NCBI GenBank assembly: GCA_929200255.1
Contig: CAKMYZ010000015.1
Coordinates: forward strand, 1-64,000
Direction: 5' to 3'
From: an uncultured Alphaproteobacteria bacterium
Lineage (GTDB): Bacteria; Pseudomonadota; Alphaproteobacteria; Rhodobacterales; Rhodobacteraceae
DNA: 64,000 nt
Position 1 is the first letter of the stretch; each line of letters opens with the position of its first letter. Under the pieces are notes generated by a model that had not been told where the DNA came from, did no database searches, and saw only the letters and a program-made list of their open reading frames with translations. This document shows positions 7,535-15,886 of the stretch, one piece after another. Made by a program: the position numbers and the translations under genes.

Positions 7535-8986
7535 TCATGCCATGTGCAGTTTGACGTACTCAAAGTCGCCCGGTTTGTTGTCGATGCCCACTTTGGGTGG
7601 TGCAATCCATCCTGCAAATTTCCCAGGCTCGTATACTGGCTTCATCAAAGACTGAATGTAGTCACCATCCGCCGGGGTCGGCAGCCAGTTTGGCTCACCC
7701 TTGGCATACTCATCGACTGAGATGCGTTTCCCGTCAGGATCAAACGGCTTGCCAGCGAAGACGCCAATCTTGCGGTTGAAGCTTTCATGGGGCAGCTTGA
7801 GCTGGAAGTTAATACCTGCCTTTTCGATGGCCTTGTTCCAGCGGCCGACACCGCCTGAGGCATCTTGGGTATAATCATCACGCAGGCGCATGTTGATAGC
7901 AGTGAGAGCCGGCACGTCTTTCCGCACAGCCTCGTCACCTTCGAGGTCCCACACGACATATGTATCGTTGGTCAGTTGATGATCATCGTCGATGCGATGC
8001 TCCATGTACCGGCCCTTGATACCGGCGTTGAAAGCATTGGCAGCGTTGGTCGAGACCTCTTGCCCGAAAAGGTCAAGGCTAAGCGTATAGTGGAGGTTCA
8101 GTTTCTTCTGGATGGTGGGAAGATCGATGACGCCATAAGATCTGATCTTGTCGATCTCATATGGGTCTTCGATACCGTGCTCGTTCATCACCTGGCACGT
8201 GCGTTCGATGGTGCGACCCACACCAGTTTCGCCAACAAACATGTGATGCGCCTCTTCTGTCAGCATGAACCGACATGTCCGTGAGAGGGGATCGAAACCC
8301 GACTGTGCGAGGCTTTCAAGTTGCATCTTTCCATCGCGGTCAGTGAAGTATGTAAACATGAAGAACGAGAGCCAATCCGGCGTCTCTTCGTTGAATGCAC
8401 CGAGCATCCGAGGCGCTTCTTCAGATCCTGACGACCGGCGAAGCAAATCATCTGCTTCTCCGCGCCCATCTTTGCCGAAGTACTTATGAAGCAAATAGAC
8501 CATGGCCCAGAGGTGCCGCCCCTCCTCGACATTGACCTGGAACAGGTTTCGCATGTCATAAAGCGACGGTGCGGTCAGGCCCAGAAAACGTTGCTGCTCA
8601 ACAGACGCCGGTTCAGTGTCCCCTTGAATGATGATCAGTCGCTTGAGCATGTTCCGGTATTCGCCGGGGACTTCCTGCCACGCTGGTTGGCCCATATGTT
8701 CACCGCATGGAATCTTCCGGTCTTCGCCTTGCGGCGCTAACAGAACACCCCAACGGTACTCAGGCATTTTGACGTAGTCGAACTTTGCCCAACCCTTTGG
8801 GTCCACGCTGACTGCGGTGCGCAGATACACCAACGACTGCTGGAAGTTATCCGGGATCAGGTCGTTCCACCAGTTGATATAGCCGGGGTGCCACTTCTCC
8901 AGGGCTTTAAGAACACGCTTGTCCGAGCTCAGCCCAACATTGTTTGGGATTTGCGTGTCGTAGCTGACGTTCATTAGGTCCATCAT
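7535..8986 (-). CDS. boxB: BoxB, benzoyl-CoA 2,3-epoxidase oxygenase subunit
   Basis: Diiron oxygenase that inserts one oxygen atom into benzoyl-CoA to give the 2,3-epoxide. The 483-residue length is normal. All six iron ligands known from Azoarcus evansii BoxB (E120, E150, H153, D211, E240, H243, from memory) have counterparts here at a constant offset of five: E125 (QGDTEPASVEQQ), E155 and H158 (VEEGRHLW), D216 (FTDRDGK), E245 and H248 (TEEAHHMF). A GGAGGAA site precedes the ATG at 8986. It lies 21 bases after boxC in the same unit and is followed by a hairpin and the Cys-rich ORF before boxA. Confidence 0.97.
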   Translation of the reverse strand: MMDLMNVSYDTQIPNNVGLSSDKRVLKALEKWHPGYINWWNDLIPDNFQQSLVYLRTAVSVDPKGWAKFDYVKMPEYRWGVLLAPQGEDRKIPCGEHMGQPAWQEVPGEYRNMLKRLIIIQGDTEPASVEQQRFLGLTAPSLYDMRNLFQVNVEEGRHLWAMVYLLHKYFGKDGRGEADDLLRRSSGSEEAPRMLGAFNEETPDWLSFFMFTYFTDRDGKMQLESLAQSGFDPLSRTCRFMLTEEAHHMFVGETGVGRTIERTCQVMNEHGIEDPYEIDKIRSYGVIDLPTIQKKLNLHYTLSLDLFGQEVSTNAANAFNAGIKGRYMEHRIDDDHQLTNDTYVVWDLEGDEAVRKDVPALTAINMRLRDDYTQDASGGVGRWNKAIEKAGINFQLKLPHESFNRKIGVFAGKPFDPDGKRISVDEYAKGEPNWLPTPADGDYIQSLMKPVYEPGKFAGWIAPPKVGIDNKPGDFEYVKLHMA

Positions 8987-9007
8987 TTGCAGGTTCCTCC
9001 GCGTGCG

Positions 9008-10666
9008 TTAAACTCGTTCGATGTTGTAATTGCCGCGAATGCCGGTTCCGTAGCGCTGCAGCGCGCCATCTTCGCCGGTCGCGTTGGGGCGATTGAAGAT
9101 CCAGTTCTGCCAGGCTGTCAGCCGTCCGAAGATCCGCGTTTCCATTGTCTCAGGGCCTGCAAAACGCAGGTTTGCCTCCATCCCGGTCATGGCGTCAGGG
9201 CTGAAGGATGCACGTTCTTCCATGAAGATACGGATTTCGTCTTCCCAGTCGATGTCGTCCAAGATGACAGTGACCAGGCCGAGCTTGTCTGCGTCTTCCG
9301 CCTCGATCGACGTGCCGGTTTTCGCCTTGATCGTCTCAATGGCCTCTGGTGCGCCGAGAAACCGGGTTTCGAGGCGTGTCAGATCGTTTCCCATGGGGAA
9401 GCGGCCGAAGTTGGCGGCAGAGGGCTGGATTGCCGCCATTGGGCGGTTGTCGCCTTCAAACTCACCATCCATCATGTAGGAGCGGTCCACTGCCCAGAGA
9501 ATCTCTGCGAGCACACCCGCAAAACACGATCCGTGTTCAACCAGTGCCACAAGGCTACGAGACGTCACATCAATGCGTTTCAGAACGCGCTTCCAGTATG
9601 CGAGGATTTCTTTTGCCAACCAATGATCGGCGTTTTCGGACAGTTGTTTTTCATGAGCCAAAACGGCGCTTCCGTCGCCCTGTGTGCGGAACACCACAAG
9701 GCCGAGCTCTTTTTCATTCGACCGCAGGTGCAAGATCGCGTCATCCAACTCTCTCGCCAGCCGAAGCAAATAGGATTGGTCCCCCAATGCCTCCAGGTCT
9801 TCGATTGTCGCGGGGGCTTCGGAATCTGGGCCTTTCAATGTGATCGTGACTTTGTGGGCAGCCCGATCAAGGTCAACTTCAACCAACGAATAGACGATAG
9901 AACCATCGTCGCCGATTTTTCGATCAAGCGGATCAAGCTTGATGCCATTCCCCGTAGCTTTTTGGGACGCGGACGCAAATTCCCGCGCTCTTTCATCGAC
10001 CGTTTCATCGAATTTTGAGTTTGGAATGACTTCGTCGACAAGGTCCCAATCTTGCGCGCGTTGACCTTTCACCCCTTCTTCGATGGAGCAGAAGATATCG
10101 GCGCGATCCCTGCGAACTTTTCGTTTGTCGGTGACGCGCGTCAGGCCGCCGGTGCCGGGTAGAACAGCCAACAGAGGCACCTCAGGCAGCGCCACGGCTG
10201 AGGTGCTGTCATCGGTGAGCATGATGTAGTTGCAAGCCAACGCAAGCTCGTAGCCGCCACCAGCGCAGGCCCCCTTAACAGCGCAGATATATTTCTGACC
10301 GGAGTCTTCTTCAGCCGCTTCAAATGTATTTCGGGTTTCGTTGGTGAACTTACAGAAATTCACCTTGTGCGCGTGGCTGGCCCCACCAAGCATCCGGATG
10401 TTCGCGCCTGCGCAGAACACATTTTCCTTTCCTGATCGCATAACTACAACCTTGATCTCCGGGTGCTCGAACCGCATCCGCTGAACAACGTCGGCCAGCT
10501 CAATATCGACACCGAGGTCGTAGGAATTCAGCTTGAGTTGGTAGCCATCGAAGAGGCCGCCGTCCTGGTCAACGTCCATATAGAGGTTTGCCACATCGCC
10601 GTCATACGCGACACGCCAGTGTCGATACTTGGAAGGGTCGGTTTGAAAGTCGATTGTCTTGGACAT
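9008..10666 (-). CDS. boxC: BoxC, 2,3-epoxybenzoyl-CoA dihydrolase
   Basis: Ring-opening enzyme that hydrolyses 2,3-epoxybenzoyl-CoA to 3,4-dehydroadipyl-CoA semialdehyde and formate. It is a crotonase-superfamily protein with an extended second half, 552 residues from the chosen ATG. The first half has GKENVFCAGANIRML and the oxyanion segment GACAGGGYELALAC, then VALPEVPLLAVLPGTGG; the second half has a SLVALVEHGSCFAG repeat-like region. I chose the ATG at 10666 because GGAGA lies about eight bases before it and the homologous start (MSKTIDFQT) follows; an upstream in-frame ATG at 10711 would overlap the operator. First gene of the boxC-boxB-ORF-boxA-thioesterase-boxR unit. Confidence 0.96.
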   Translation of the reverse strand: MSKTIDFQTDPSKYRHWRVAYDGDVANLYMDVDQDGGLFDGYQLKLNSYDLGVDIELADVVQRMRFEHPEIKVVVMRSGKENVFCAGANIRMLGGASHAHKVNFCKFTNETRNTFEAAEEDSGQKYICAVKGACAGGGYELALACNYIMLTDDSTSAVALPEVPLLAVLPGTGGLTRVTDKRKVRRDRADIFCSIEEGVKGQRAQDWDLVDEVIPNSKFDETVDERAREFASASQKATGNGIKLDPLDRKIGDDGSIVYSLVEVDLDRAAHKVTITLKGPDSEAPATIEDLEALGDQSYLLRLARELDDAILHLRSNEKELGLVVFRTQGDGSAVLAHEKQLSENADHWLAKEILAYWKRVLKRIDVTSRSLVALVEHGSCFAGVLAEILWAVDRSYMMDGEFEGDNRPMAAIQPSAANFGRFPMGNDLTRLETRFLGAPEAIETIKAKTGTSIEAEDADKLGLVTVILDDIDWEDEIRIFMEERASFSPDAMTGMEANLRFAGPETMETRIFGRLTAWQNWIFNRPNATGEDGALQRYGTGIRGNYNIERV

Positions 10667-10706
10667 GGCGTCGCGTCTCCTCGTCGGTGCGTTTCGATTG
10701 TCTTTG

Positions 10707-10720
10707 TGCATTATAATGCT
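10707..10720. promoter_or_regulatory. BoxR-type operator at boxC promoter (proximal)
   Basis: TGCATTATAATGCT, 13 of 14 matches to the perfect palindrome 100 bases away. It ends 41 bases before the boxC start. TATAAT inside it, read on the minus strand at 10715-10710, is a consensus -10 element, so repressor and RNA polymerase would compete for the same bases. The -35 region is poor. Confidence 0.75.
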
Positions 10721-10747
10721 TACTCACCCGATCGAAAGGCGATGCGG

Positions 10748-10761
10748 TGATTTATAATGCA
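10748..10761. promoter_or_regulatory. BoxR-type operator upstream of boxC (middle)
   Basis: TGATTTATAATGCA matches the palindrome in 12 of 14 positions, with one perfect half-site. It lies 41 bases upstream of the proximal copy, about four helical turns, which would suit cooperative binding. Confidence 0.55.
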
Positions 10762-10820
10762 TGTATGTGTGGTGTCGATCCCAAAACTGGGAGGGGGATT
10801 AAAAAAAAGAACAGAACAGA

Positions 10821-10834
10821 TGCATTATAATGCA
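10821..10834. promoter_or_regulatory. Perfect BoxR-type operator palindrome
   Basis: TGCATTATAATGCA is a perfect 14-base palindrome: two TGCA units separated by six bases. It begins one base after the DUF309 stop codon and lies 73 bases from the middle copy, seven helical turns. Its core again contains TATAAT. Confidence 0.75.
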
Positions 10835-10835
10835 G

Positions 10836-11282
10836 TTATTGCTGCTGCTCGCTGACCTGCCGCCGCATTTCGACGATCTCGCCTCGCTTTAACCCCATCA
10901 GAGAATCGCCCCCCCGAATTCGGGATTCCGAGATCGCGGCATCTGCGAGCGACAAAATCTTCTGGGATGCAACTTGCCTGCCCATCCGCCCCTTCAGTCC
11001 AGCGTTTGCAAGCTGGATGAGACCGCGGAGCAATTGTCTTTCCGCGCTTTGTGGCGGCAGCGCCATCCAAATTGATTCCCAAAGTTCGTGGGCCTCCCAA
11101 TAATAGCCCTTCTGAAAAGCATCACATCCGCATTTGAAGCAATCGGTCCCGGCAAGCGCATCACTGGCATCCAATCCGGATGTCTTCGCCTTCAGGGCAG
11201 AGAACAAGGAGACATCAGGGCGAGGCGACCGGCCCGGCACGTGAGGCGCGCCCGGCCAATCGATGTAGGCGGTGTCCGTCAC
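10836..11282 (-). CDS. DUF309-like protein in box cluster
   Basis: A 148-residue protein whose central part fits the DUF309 family: C48-xx-C51-x-C53-DAFQKGYYWEAHELWE, then RQLLRGLIQLANAGLK. The WEAHELWE-like helix with conserved Glu and His is the family hallmark and might bind metal. I chose the GTG at 11282, which overlaps the boxD stop (GTGA) and has GGAG upstream; longer readings into boxD are antisense-like junk. DUF309 has no established biochemical function known to me. Its coupling to boxD suggests a role in semialdehyde handling or in assembling the epoxidase, but this is inference. Confidence 0.7.
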   Translation of the reverse strand: MTDTAYIDWPGAPHVPGRSPRPDVSLFSALKAKTSGLDASDALAGTDCFKCGCDAFQKGYYWEAHELWESIWMALPPQSAERQLLRGLIQLANAGLKGRMGRQVASQKILSLADAAISESRIRGGDSLMGLKRGEIVEMRRQVSEQQQ

Positions 11283-12832
11283 AGATTTGTCTCCACGGTG
11301 GCGGACACGAGGTGCGATAGCGCTGTCGGGCCACCTTGAATGGCACTGCGCTGCATGTGGAAACGGAGCCCCCGAAGCCCGCCGAGTTCTTCGCCCCCAC
11401 CAGCCCGACCGGGGCCGCCATGGACGCATTGCGGCATGACGATCGCATGACCTGTATGCGCCTTGCCAACCTCAGCATCGACAAACATCAGCCTGCCGTG
11501 CCAAGGTCCGAGGCCCAAAAAGGTACCCTCTTGGACAGCCCGGTCGTCTGAAAAGAGGCTGAGGGCCAGGCTCCCCTCAGCTTTGGTTCCCAATGCAATC
11601 GCTTCATCCAGGTTTTCGTATGGAAGAATGGTCGCGCAGGGTCCAAACACTTCGATGTCATGAACGGCCTGGGCATTCTTGAGGTCAGCGCATCTAAGGA
11701 GTGTAGGTGCCACGAACGCGCCGGATTCCAGACCTGTGGGAAGGGACGATTCCGCGACAACGCTTGCTTCTGTTTTCAGTTTCCCAATATTGGCAATAGC
11801 TTCGTTTTTTTGCGCCAAGTTTACAAGCGGACCAACACGGGTGCTGTCGTCGGCTGGGTCCCCCACGGACACTTTGGCGAGTTTATCGGCAACGGCATCC
11901 TCGAATGTTGGTACGAGTTCCTGATGGACAAAGATCCTACGAATGTTGGTGCAAAGTTGTCCTGCCTTGAGCGTCAATGCATTGGCGGTTTCTCGTACCG
12001 CCACGTCAAACAGCGGCGCCCCAAGGGTCACGTCGGGGCCAACAATAGTCGCATTTACGCTATCTGCTTCGATTGTCAGTCGGGGTGGCGCTAGTTTCCC
12101 GGCCACCTGCCGCCGCAGAACCTGCCCAGTGGCAGCGGATCCAGTGAAAGCAATGGAATCCATAGCACCCAGGCAATCAACAACGCCATTTGCACTCCCG
12201 CAGAGTAGAGACAGGACGCCCGACGGCACAACACCGGCATCAACCACGTCGCGTATCATCCTTTGAGATAGCAAAGCTGTCGATGTTGCTGGCTTTACGA
12301 AAGATGGAACGCCAGCGATCGTCGCTTGCGCGACCTTTTCCCACATGCCCCAAGACGGAAAGTTGAACGCGTTGATCTGAACCGCGACACCGGGGCGCGA
12401 TGTCCAGAAGTGGCGTGAAAAGAATACTGGCTCGCGCGCAAGCTGATCTTCGCCCGCTTCGACCAAAGCAACCCCATCACCAAGTGACTGTCCTAACCTC
12501 GCATAAGTTTTGAGGGTAAAGATTCCGCCGTCGATATCGACTGAGGCGTCAGCCTTGGTGTTCCCCGAGTTTTCGCGCGCAATCTCTAGATAGGCGTCCC
12601 GGTTTGTTTGCAGAACGTCCGCAACGCCCCGCAGCAACGCCCCGCGCTCAGCAAAGCTTAGACTCTGCAAAGCACCGACTCCGGCGTGTCTTGCGAAGTC
12701 GATAGCCGCCGCAAGATTAAGACCAGTTGTGTCCGCGTGGGCGATTTCGGTGCCGGTGACCGGGTTCACAAGTGCACGCCCGTCGCCTGTGCCCGACTGC
12801 CAGCGCGCTTCAAGATAGCTTTCCAGTTTCAT
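11279..12832 (-). CDS. boxD: BoxD, 3,4-dehydroadipyl-CoA semialdehyde dehydrogenase
   Basis: Aldehyde dehydrogenase of 517 residues that oxidises the BoxC product to 3,4-dehydroadipyl-CoA with NAD(P). It resembles the dehydrogenase half of PaaZ. Visible motifs are the cofactor-binding [23 protein letters not shown], the general-base Glu in [10 protein letters not shown] and the catalytic Cys in [11 protein letters not shown]. The C-terminal [18 protein letters not shown] is typical of the PaaZ/BoxD group. Start and stop overlap the neighbouring genes by four bases on both sides, so it is tightly coupled to the alpha/beta hydrolase upstream and DUF309 downstream. Confidence 0.92.
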   Translation of the reverse strand: MKLESYLEARWQSGTGDGRALVNPVTGTEIAHADTTGLNLAAAIDFARHAGVGALQSLSFAERGALLRGVADVLQTNRDAYLEIARENSGNTKADASVDIDGGIFTLKTYARLGQSLGDGVALVEAGEDQLAREPVFFSRHFWTSRPGVAVQINAFNFPSWGMWEKVAQATIAGVPSFVKPATSTALLSQRMIRDVVDAGVVPSGVLSLLCGSANGVVDCLGAMDSIAFTGSAATGQVLRRQVAGKLAPPRLTIEADSVNATIVGPDVTLGAPLFDVAVRETANALTLKAGQLCTNIRRIFVHQELVPTFEDAVADKLAKVSVGDPADDSTRVGPLVNLAQKNEAIANIGKLKTEASVVAESSLPTGLESGAFVAPTLLRCADLKNAQAVHDIEVFGPCATILPYENLDEAIALGTKAEGSLALSLFSDDRAVQEGTFLGLGPWHGRLMFVDAEVGKAHTGHAIVMPQCVHGGPGRAGGGEELGGLRGLRFHMQRSAIQGGPTALSHLVSATVETNL

Positions 12833-13653
12833 GCAACCTCCACGATTTCTGCTTCGATACGAACAAGTCGCGCAGTGAAGTCGTGGATGACGGCCAAAGT
12901 GATACCGGGTTGATCAAGATGCGGCGAATGCCGACAGTCATCGATCATTGCAACTTCAACCGGCGCGTAGCTCCGTGTCTCAACTTCAGTGACTTGGGCT
13001 TTCGTTCCGTACTGATCTTGGTTGCCCTGGATCACGAGGCATGGGATCCGCCAGTAATCGATGACCTCACCCACATTCCACTCTACGAACCCCGGGTCTA
13101 ACCAGGCATCGTTCCAACCGTGAAAGGTCGCGCCGGCATCTAGATGGTACTTTGCCATTCGATCACGGAGATCGGAGTTTTCAAATGTCGTTTTGCTATC
13201 AGCGATCTCAGCCAATCCCATAGGTTCGGTGAAGAAATGGGGTGCCATGAGGATCAAGCCGCGGATCCGGAAATCCTCTATCCTGCCCGCGTACTCAGCC
13301 GCGATTGTCGCCCCATCGGAATGCCCGAGCAGGATGTAGCTTTGAGAACCAATGGCATCCAGAACATCGGGTAGCACGTCAACTGCTTCTCTCGTCATGT
13401 AATCGAGTGGGCGGGGCAGTTCACCCGCTTCAGACCTTCCATGGCCCGCTCGCGAATAGACGAACACTGGCAGACCTGTGCTTTCAGCGACTGATTGAGG
13501 GAAGTCTCGCCATAGCGCCAGGCAACCCAACCCCTCATGCAGCATAACCACAACTGGGAGATCCGGGGACTGTGTGCCAAAACACGCCCATTCGAGCTCC
13601 TTTCCGCCCGCGCTGAGTTTGCCCGATCCCTCTGACCAATTGATGCCCATCAT
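12829..13653 (-). CDS. Alpha/beta hydrolase in box cluster
   Basis: A 274-residue alpha/beta-hydrolase with nucleophile elbow GHSDG, an oxyanion HEGLG segment and a late catalytic Asp/His (GNQDQYG, DDCRHSPHLDQP). Other box clusters carry a hydrolase or lactonase gene that may clear lactones formed when the ring-opened intermediate cyclises, or hydrolyse CoA esters; this could be the counterpart. The substrate is not readable from sequence. It overlaps bclA and boxD by four bases on either side, so it belongs to the bclA-hydrolase-boxD-DUF309 operon. Confidence 0.78.
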   Translation of the reverse strand: MMGINWSEGSGKLSAGGKELEWACFGTQSPDLPVVVMLHEGLGCLALWRDFPQSVAESTGLPVFVYSRAGHGRSEAGELPRPLDYMTREAVDVLPDVLDAIGSQSYILLGHSDGATIAAEYAGRIEDFRIRGLILMAPHFFTEPMGLAEIADSKTTFENSDLRDRMAKYHLDAGATFHGWNDAWLDPGFVEWNVGEVIDYWRIPCLVIQGNQDQYGTKAQVTEVETRSYAPVEVAMIDDCRHSPHLDQPGITLAVIHDFTARLVRIEAEIVEVA

Positions 13654-15209
13654 AATGCTCCTTCACTGCCAGCAGTCCTCAGTTTGAAGCGCTGAATTTT
13701 CCCGGTCGCGGTTTTTGGCAATTCGTCCACAACTTCGATCCAGCGTGGGTACTTCCACATCCCGACCTTCTCTTTCACGAAGTCTTTCATCTCGCCGACG
13801 ACACTGTCATCGGCGCCGGGCTTGAGAACGATGTAAGCTGCTGGCTTTTCCAAGCCTTCGTCATTTTTCCGAGCAACGACCGCTGCCTCCAGAACAGAAG
13901 GGTGATCAACCAAAGCCTGTTCAACCTCAAAGGGCGAGAGCCAGATTCCCGATACCTTAAACATGTCATCCGCGCGTCCGCAGTAGACGAAACGACCGTC
14001 AGGCGTTCGTTCGTACTTGTCCCCGGTGCGTGTCCAATGCCCTGCAAATGTCGACATCGATTTGTGCCGACGGTTCCAGTAGCCATCGGCGCTCGAAGGT
14101 CCTCTAACGAGAAGTTCACCCACTTCATCGGCCGCCACATCCTCGTCATGTTCGTCAACGAGGCGGACTTCGTAGCCAGGAACCGGAAGGCCAGAGGTTC
14201 CATAGATGCAATCGCCGGGGTTGTTCGACAGAAAGATGTGCAGCATCTCGGTTGAACCTACACCATCAACAATTTCCGCGTTCCAGAGTTTTTCCCAGCG
14301 CTCCCCGACTTCGCGCGGCAACGCTTCACCAGCGGATGTGCAGAGCCTGATCGCATGATCGGGGGCGGTGCCTTTGGCCTCTTGGGCGTTGACCAGAGCG
14401 GCGTATAGCGTTGGAACGCCACAGAAGATTGTGGGGCGCTCGTCTGCCATGATCTCAAAAACGGCATCTGGGGTTGGTCGCCCGGAAAAGATGACCGTTG
14501 TCGCGCCGACAGACATCGGGAAAGACAATGCGTTGCCCAACCCGTAGGCGAAGAACATCTTGGCCACCGAGAAGACGATGTCGTCTTCTTGGATCCCCAA
14601 GACCTGTGATCCAAATGTATCGCAGGTGGCCTTAAGGGATGAATGCACGTGTCTTACGCCTTTCGGAGTACCCGTGGATCCGGAGGAGTACAGCCAGAAT
14701 GCAAGTTCATCGCCACATGCATTGACGGCCTCTCGTGGGGGTGCATCGGCGACAAATTCATCAAAGCTCACAGCGCCTTCCGCAGCGCCCCCGATAATGA
14801 CGACCTCGCGCAGAAATCGGTTGCCAGCGACTGCGGGCGCAACCGTCTCCCACATTTCGCTGCTGACCACCAAAATCGAAGCACGGCAGTCTGCCAGGAT
14901 GTCCTCGTAGATTGGCTCTGCAAGAAGGGTGTTGAGAGGAACCGGGAGCGCGCCAGCCTTTATTGCGCCCCAAAATACGATTGGGAATTCAAGCTGATCT
15001 CTAACGATCATTGCAACGCGCTCTTCTCGGCGGACACCCGCCCGCTCCAAGGCGCCTGCAAAAACCGAGGTTTGATCTGCAAGTTCACCATAGGTCAGCT
15101 CGCGCTTCTTTCCCCCTGCTTCGCGAAAGGCGACCTTCCCCTCACGCCCCTCGTGCAAGTGCCTGTCTACAAAATAGCAAGCTGCGTTCTCATTGACGTC
15201 TGCTTTCAA
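13650..15209 (-). CDS. bclA: Benzoate-CoA ligase
   Basis: Adenylate-forming ligase of 519 residues that converts benzoate, ATP and CoA into benzoyl-CoA, the entry step. The phosphate-binding motif LYSSGSTGTPKGVRHVH lies around residue 173, with VDGVGSTEMLHIF (aryl-binding and A5 region), TGDKYERTPDGRF and a C-terminal KTATGKIQRFKLR with the catalytic lysine. This spacing and the GSTEMLHIF signature fit BclA/BadA-type benzoate ligases. It lies in the cluster's left-going catabolic operon, second after the DUF4863 gene. 4-Hydroxybenzoate ligases are close relatives, but the complete box set makes benzoate the likely substrate. Confidence 0.92.
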   Translation of the reverse strand: MKADVNENAACYFVDRHLHEGREGKVAFREAGGKKRELTYGELADQTSVFAGALERAGVRREERVAMIVRDQLEFPIVFWGAIKAGALPVPLNTLLAEPIYEDILADCRASILVVSSEMWETVAPAVAGNRFLREVVIIGGAAEGAVSFDEFVADAPPREAVNACGDELAFWLYSSGSTGTPKGVRHVHSSLKATCDTFGSQVLGIQEDDIVFSVAKMFFAYGLGNALSFPMSVGATTVIFSGRPTPDAVFEIMADERPTIFCGVPTLYAALVNAQEAKGTAPDHAIRLCTSAGEALPREVGERWEKLWNAEIVDGVGSTEMLHIFLSNNPGDCIYGTSGLPVPGYEVRLVDEHDEDVAADEVGELLVRGPSSADGYWNRRHKSMSTFAGHWTRTGDKYERTPDGRFVYCGRADDMFKVSGIWLSPFEVEQALVDHPSVLEAAVVARKNDEGLEKPAAYIVLKPGADDSVVGEMKDFVKEKVGMWKYPRWIEVVDELPKTATGKIQRFKLRTAGSEGAL

Positions 15210-15256
15210 TGCTCAATCCTCCCATGAACTCGGCTAGATGTGGCGCTTACAGCTGC

Positions 15257-15724
15257 TCACTTTCCTGTAAATTCGATTGCGCCTTCTGGCAGCAAATAGA
15301 GTACATATGCGTCGCCGCCCGAAACTGTCGGATGGTGCTGCGTACCCGGGCCATATACGTACCAACCTTCGTCGAATTCGTCGAAGCGAGGTTTTCCCTC
15401 CAGCGGGATTACAGCGCCAATCTCCCCATTTGGATGCACATGATGTGGTCCCTTCACGTCTCGCATCCGGACGACATCGACGCTGAACTTCCCCGCAGAG
15501 CCTCCGGGCTTAACTGCTCTGCCAAATTTGATTCCACCAGCCTCGCGAGACATGAGCCACCCTTCCTGTTCTCCGCGTGAACATAGGGCGCCAAGTTCTT
15601 TGAACGTGCCGCCGGTGACAGGAAAGGAGGCATTAAGATGCTGCTTGAGCGAATCATCGAGCTGCATGCCCTCAATGGCCTCGGCGACCTCTGTCAGGAT
15701 TTCCTCAAAGCGGCGTTGCGTCAT
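15257..15724 (-). CDS. DUF4863 family protein (4-hydroxylaminobenzoate lyase-like cupin)
   Basis: 155-residue cupin-like protein. It has a GPHHVHPNGEIGAVIPLEG segment with two histidines and a glutamate that could bind a metal, and ends GDAYVLYLLPEGAIEF. This pattern fits DUF4863, a family that includes PnbB-type 4-hydroxylaminobenzoate lyase. No nitroaromatic genes are nearby. I chose ATG 15724 because GGGAGGGTG immediately precedes it; a longer frame to 15844 would run through the operator region. It is the first gene of the bclA operon, so it is produced with benzoate activation. Its true role in benzoate catabolism is unknown to me. Confidence 0.72.
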   Translation of the reverse strand: MTQRRFEEILTEVAEAIEGMQLDDSLKQHLNASFPVTGGTFKELGALCSRGEQEGWLMSREAGGIKFGRAVKPGGSAGKFSVDVVRMRDVKGPHHVHPNGEIGAVIPLEGKPRFDEFDEGWYVYGPGTQHHPTVSGGDAYVLYLLPEGAIEFTGK

Positions 15725-15763
15725 TGCACCCTCCCAAATGGCGTGGATTCGCATCACGTTATG

Positions 15764-15828
15764 TGCGTTATATTGCATTTTGGACCTCGATATGCAACAT
15801 CCTGCTTTACGAAGTGCATTTTTGTGCA
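15764..15828. promoter_or_regulatory. BoxR-type operator region between DUF4863/bcl operon and ABC transporter operon
   Basis: TGCGTTATATTGCA at 15764-15777 matches the box palindrome in 12 of 14 positions, and three further TGCA units follow at 15793, 15815 and 15825. The site lies between the two divergent operons and could control both. TGCA repeats with variable spacing are the known operator grammar of BzdR. Confidence 0.65.
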
Positions 15829-15886
15829 TATCGTCAAGCCACACCGCTCTCGAGAGCGAGGGGTGTAATCAAACGGGAGGAGTTCT

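Noticed and set aside
8987..10018. Long plus-strand frame across boxC
   Set aside because: Antisense to boxC, whose motifs are clear; the frame is a by-product of GC-rich codon use.
15725..15844. N-terminal 40-residue extension of the DUF4863 protein
   Set aside because: It would cross the operator palindrome, and the ATG at 15724 has a strong ribosome binding site.
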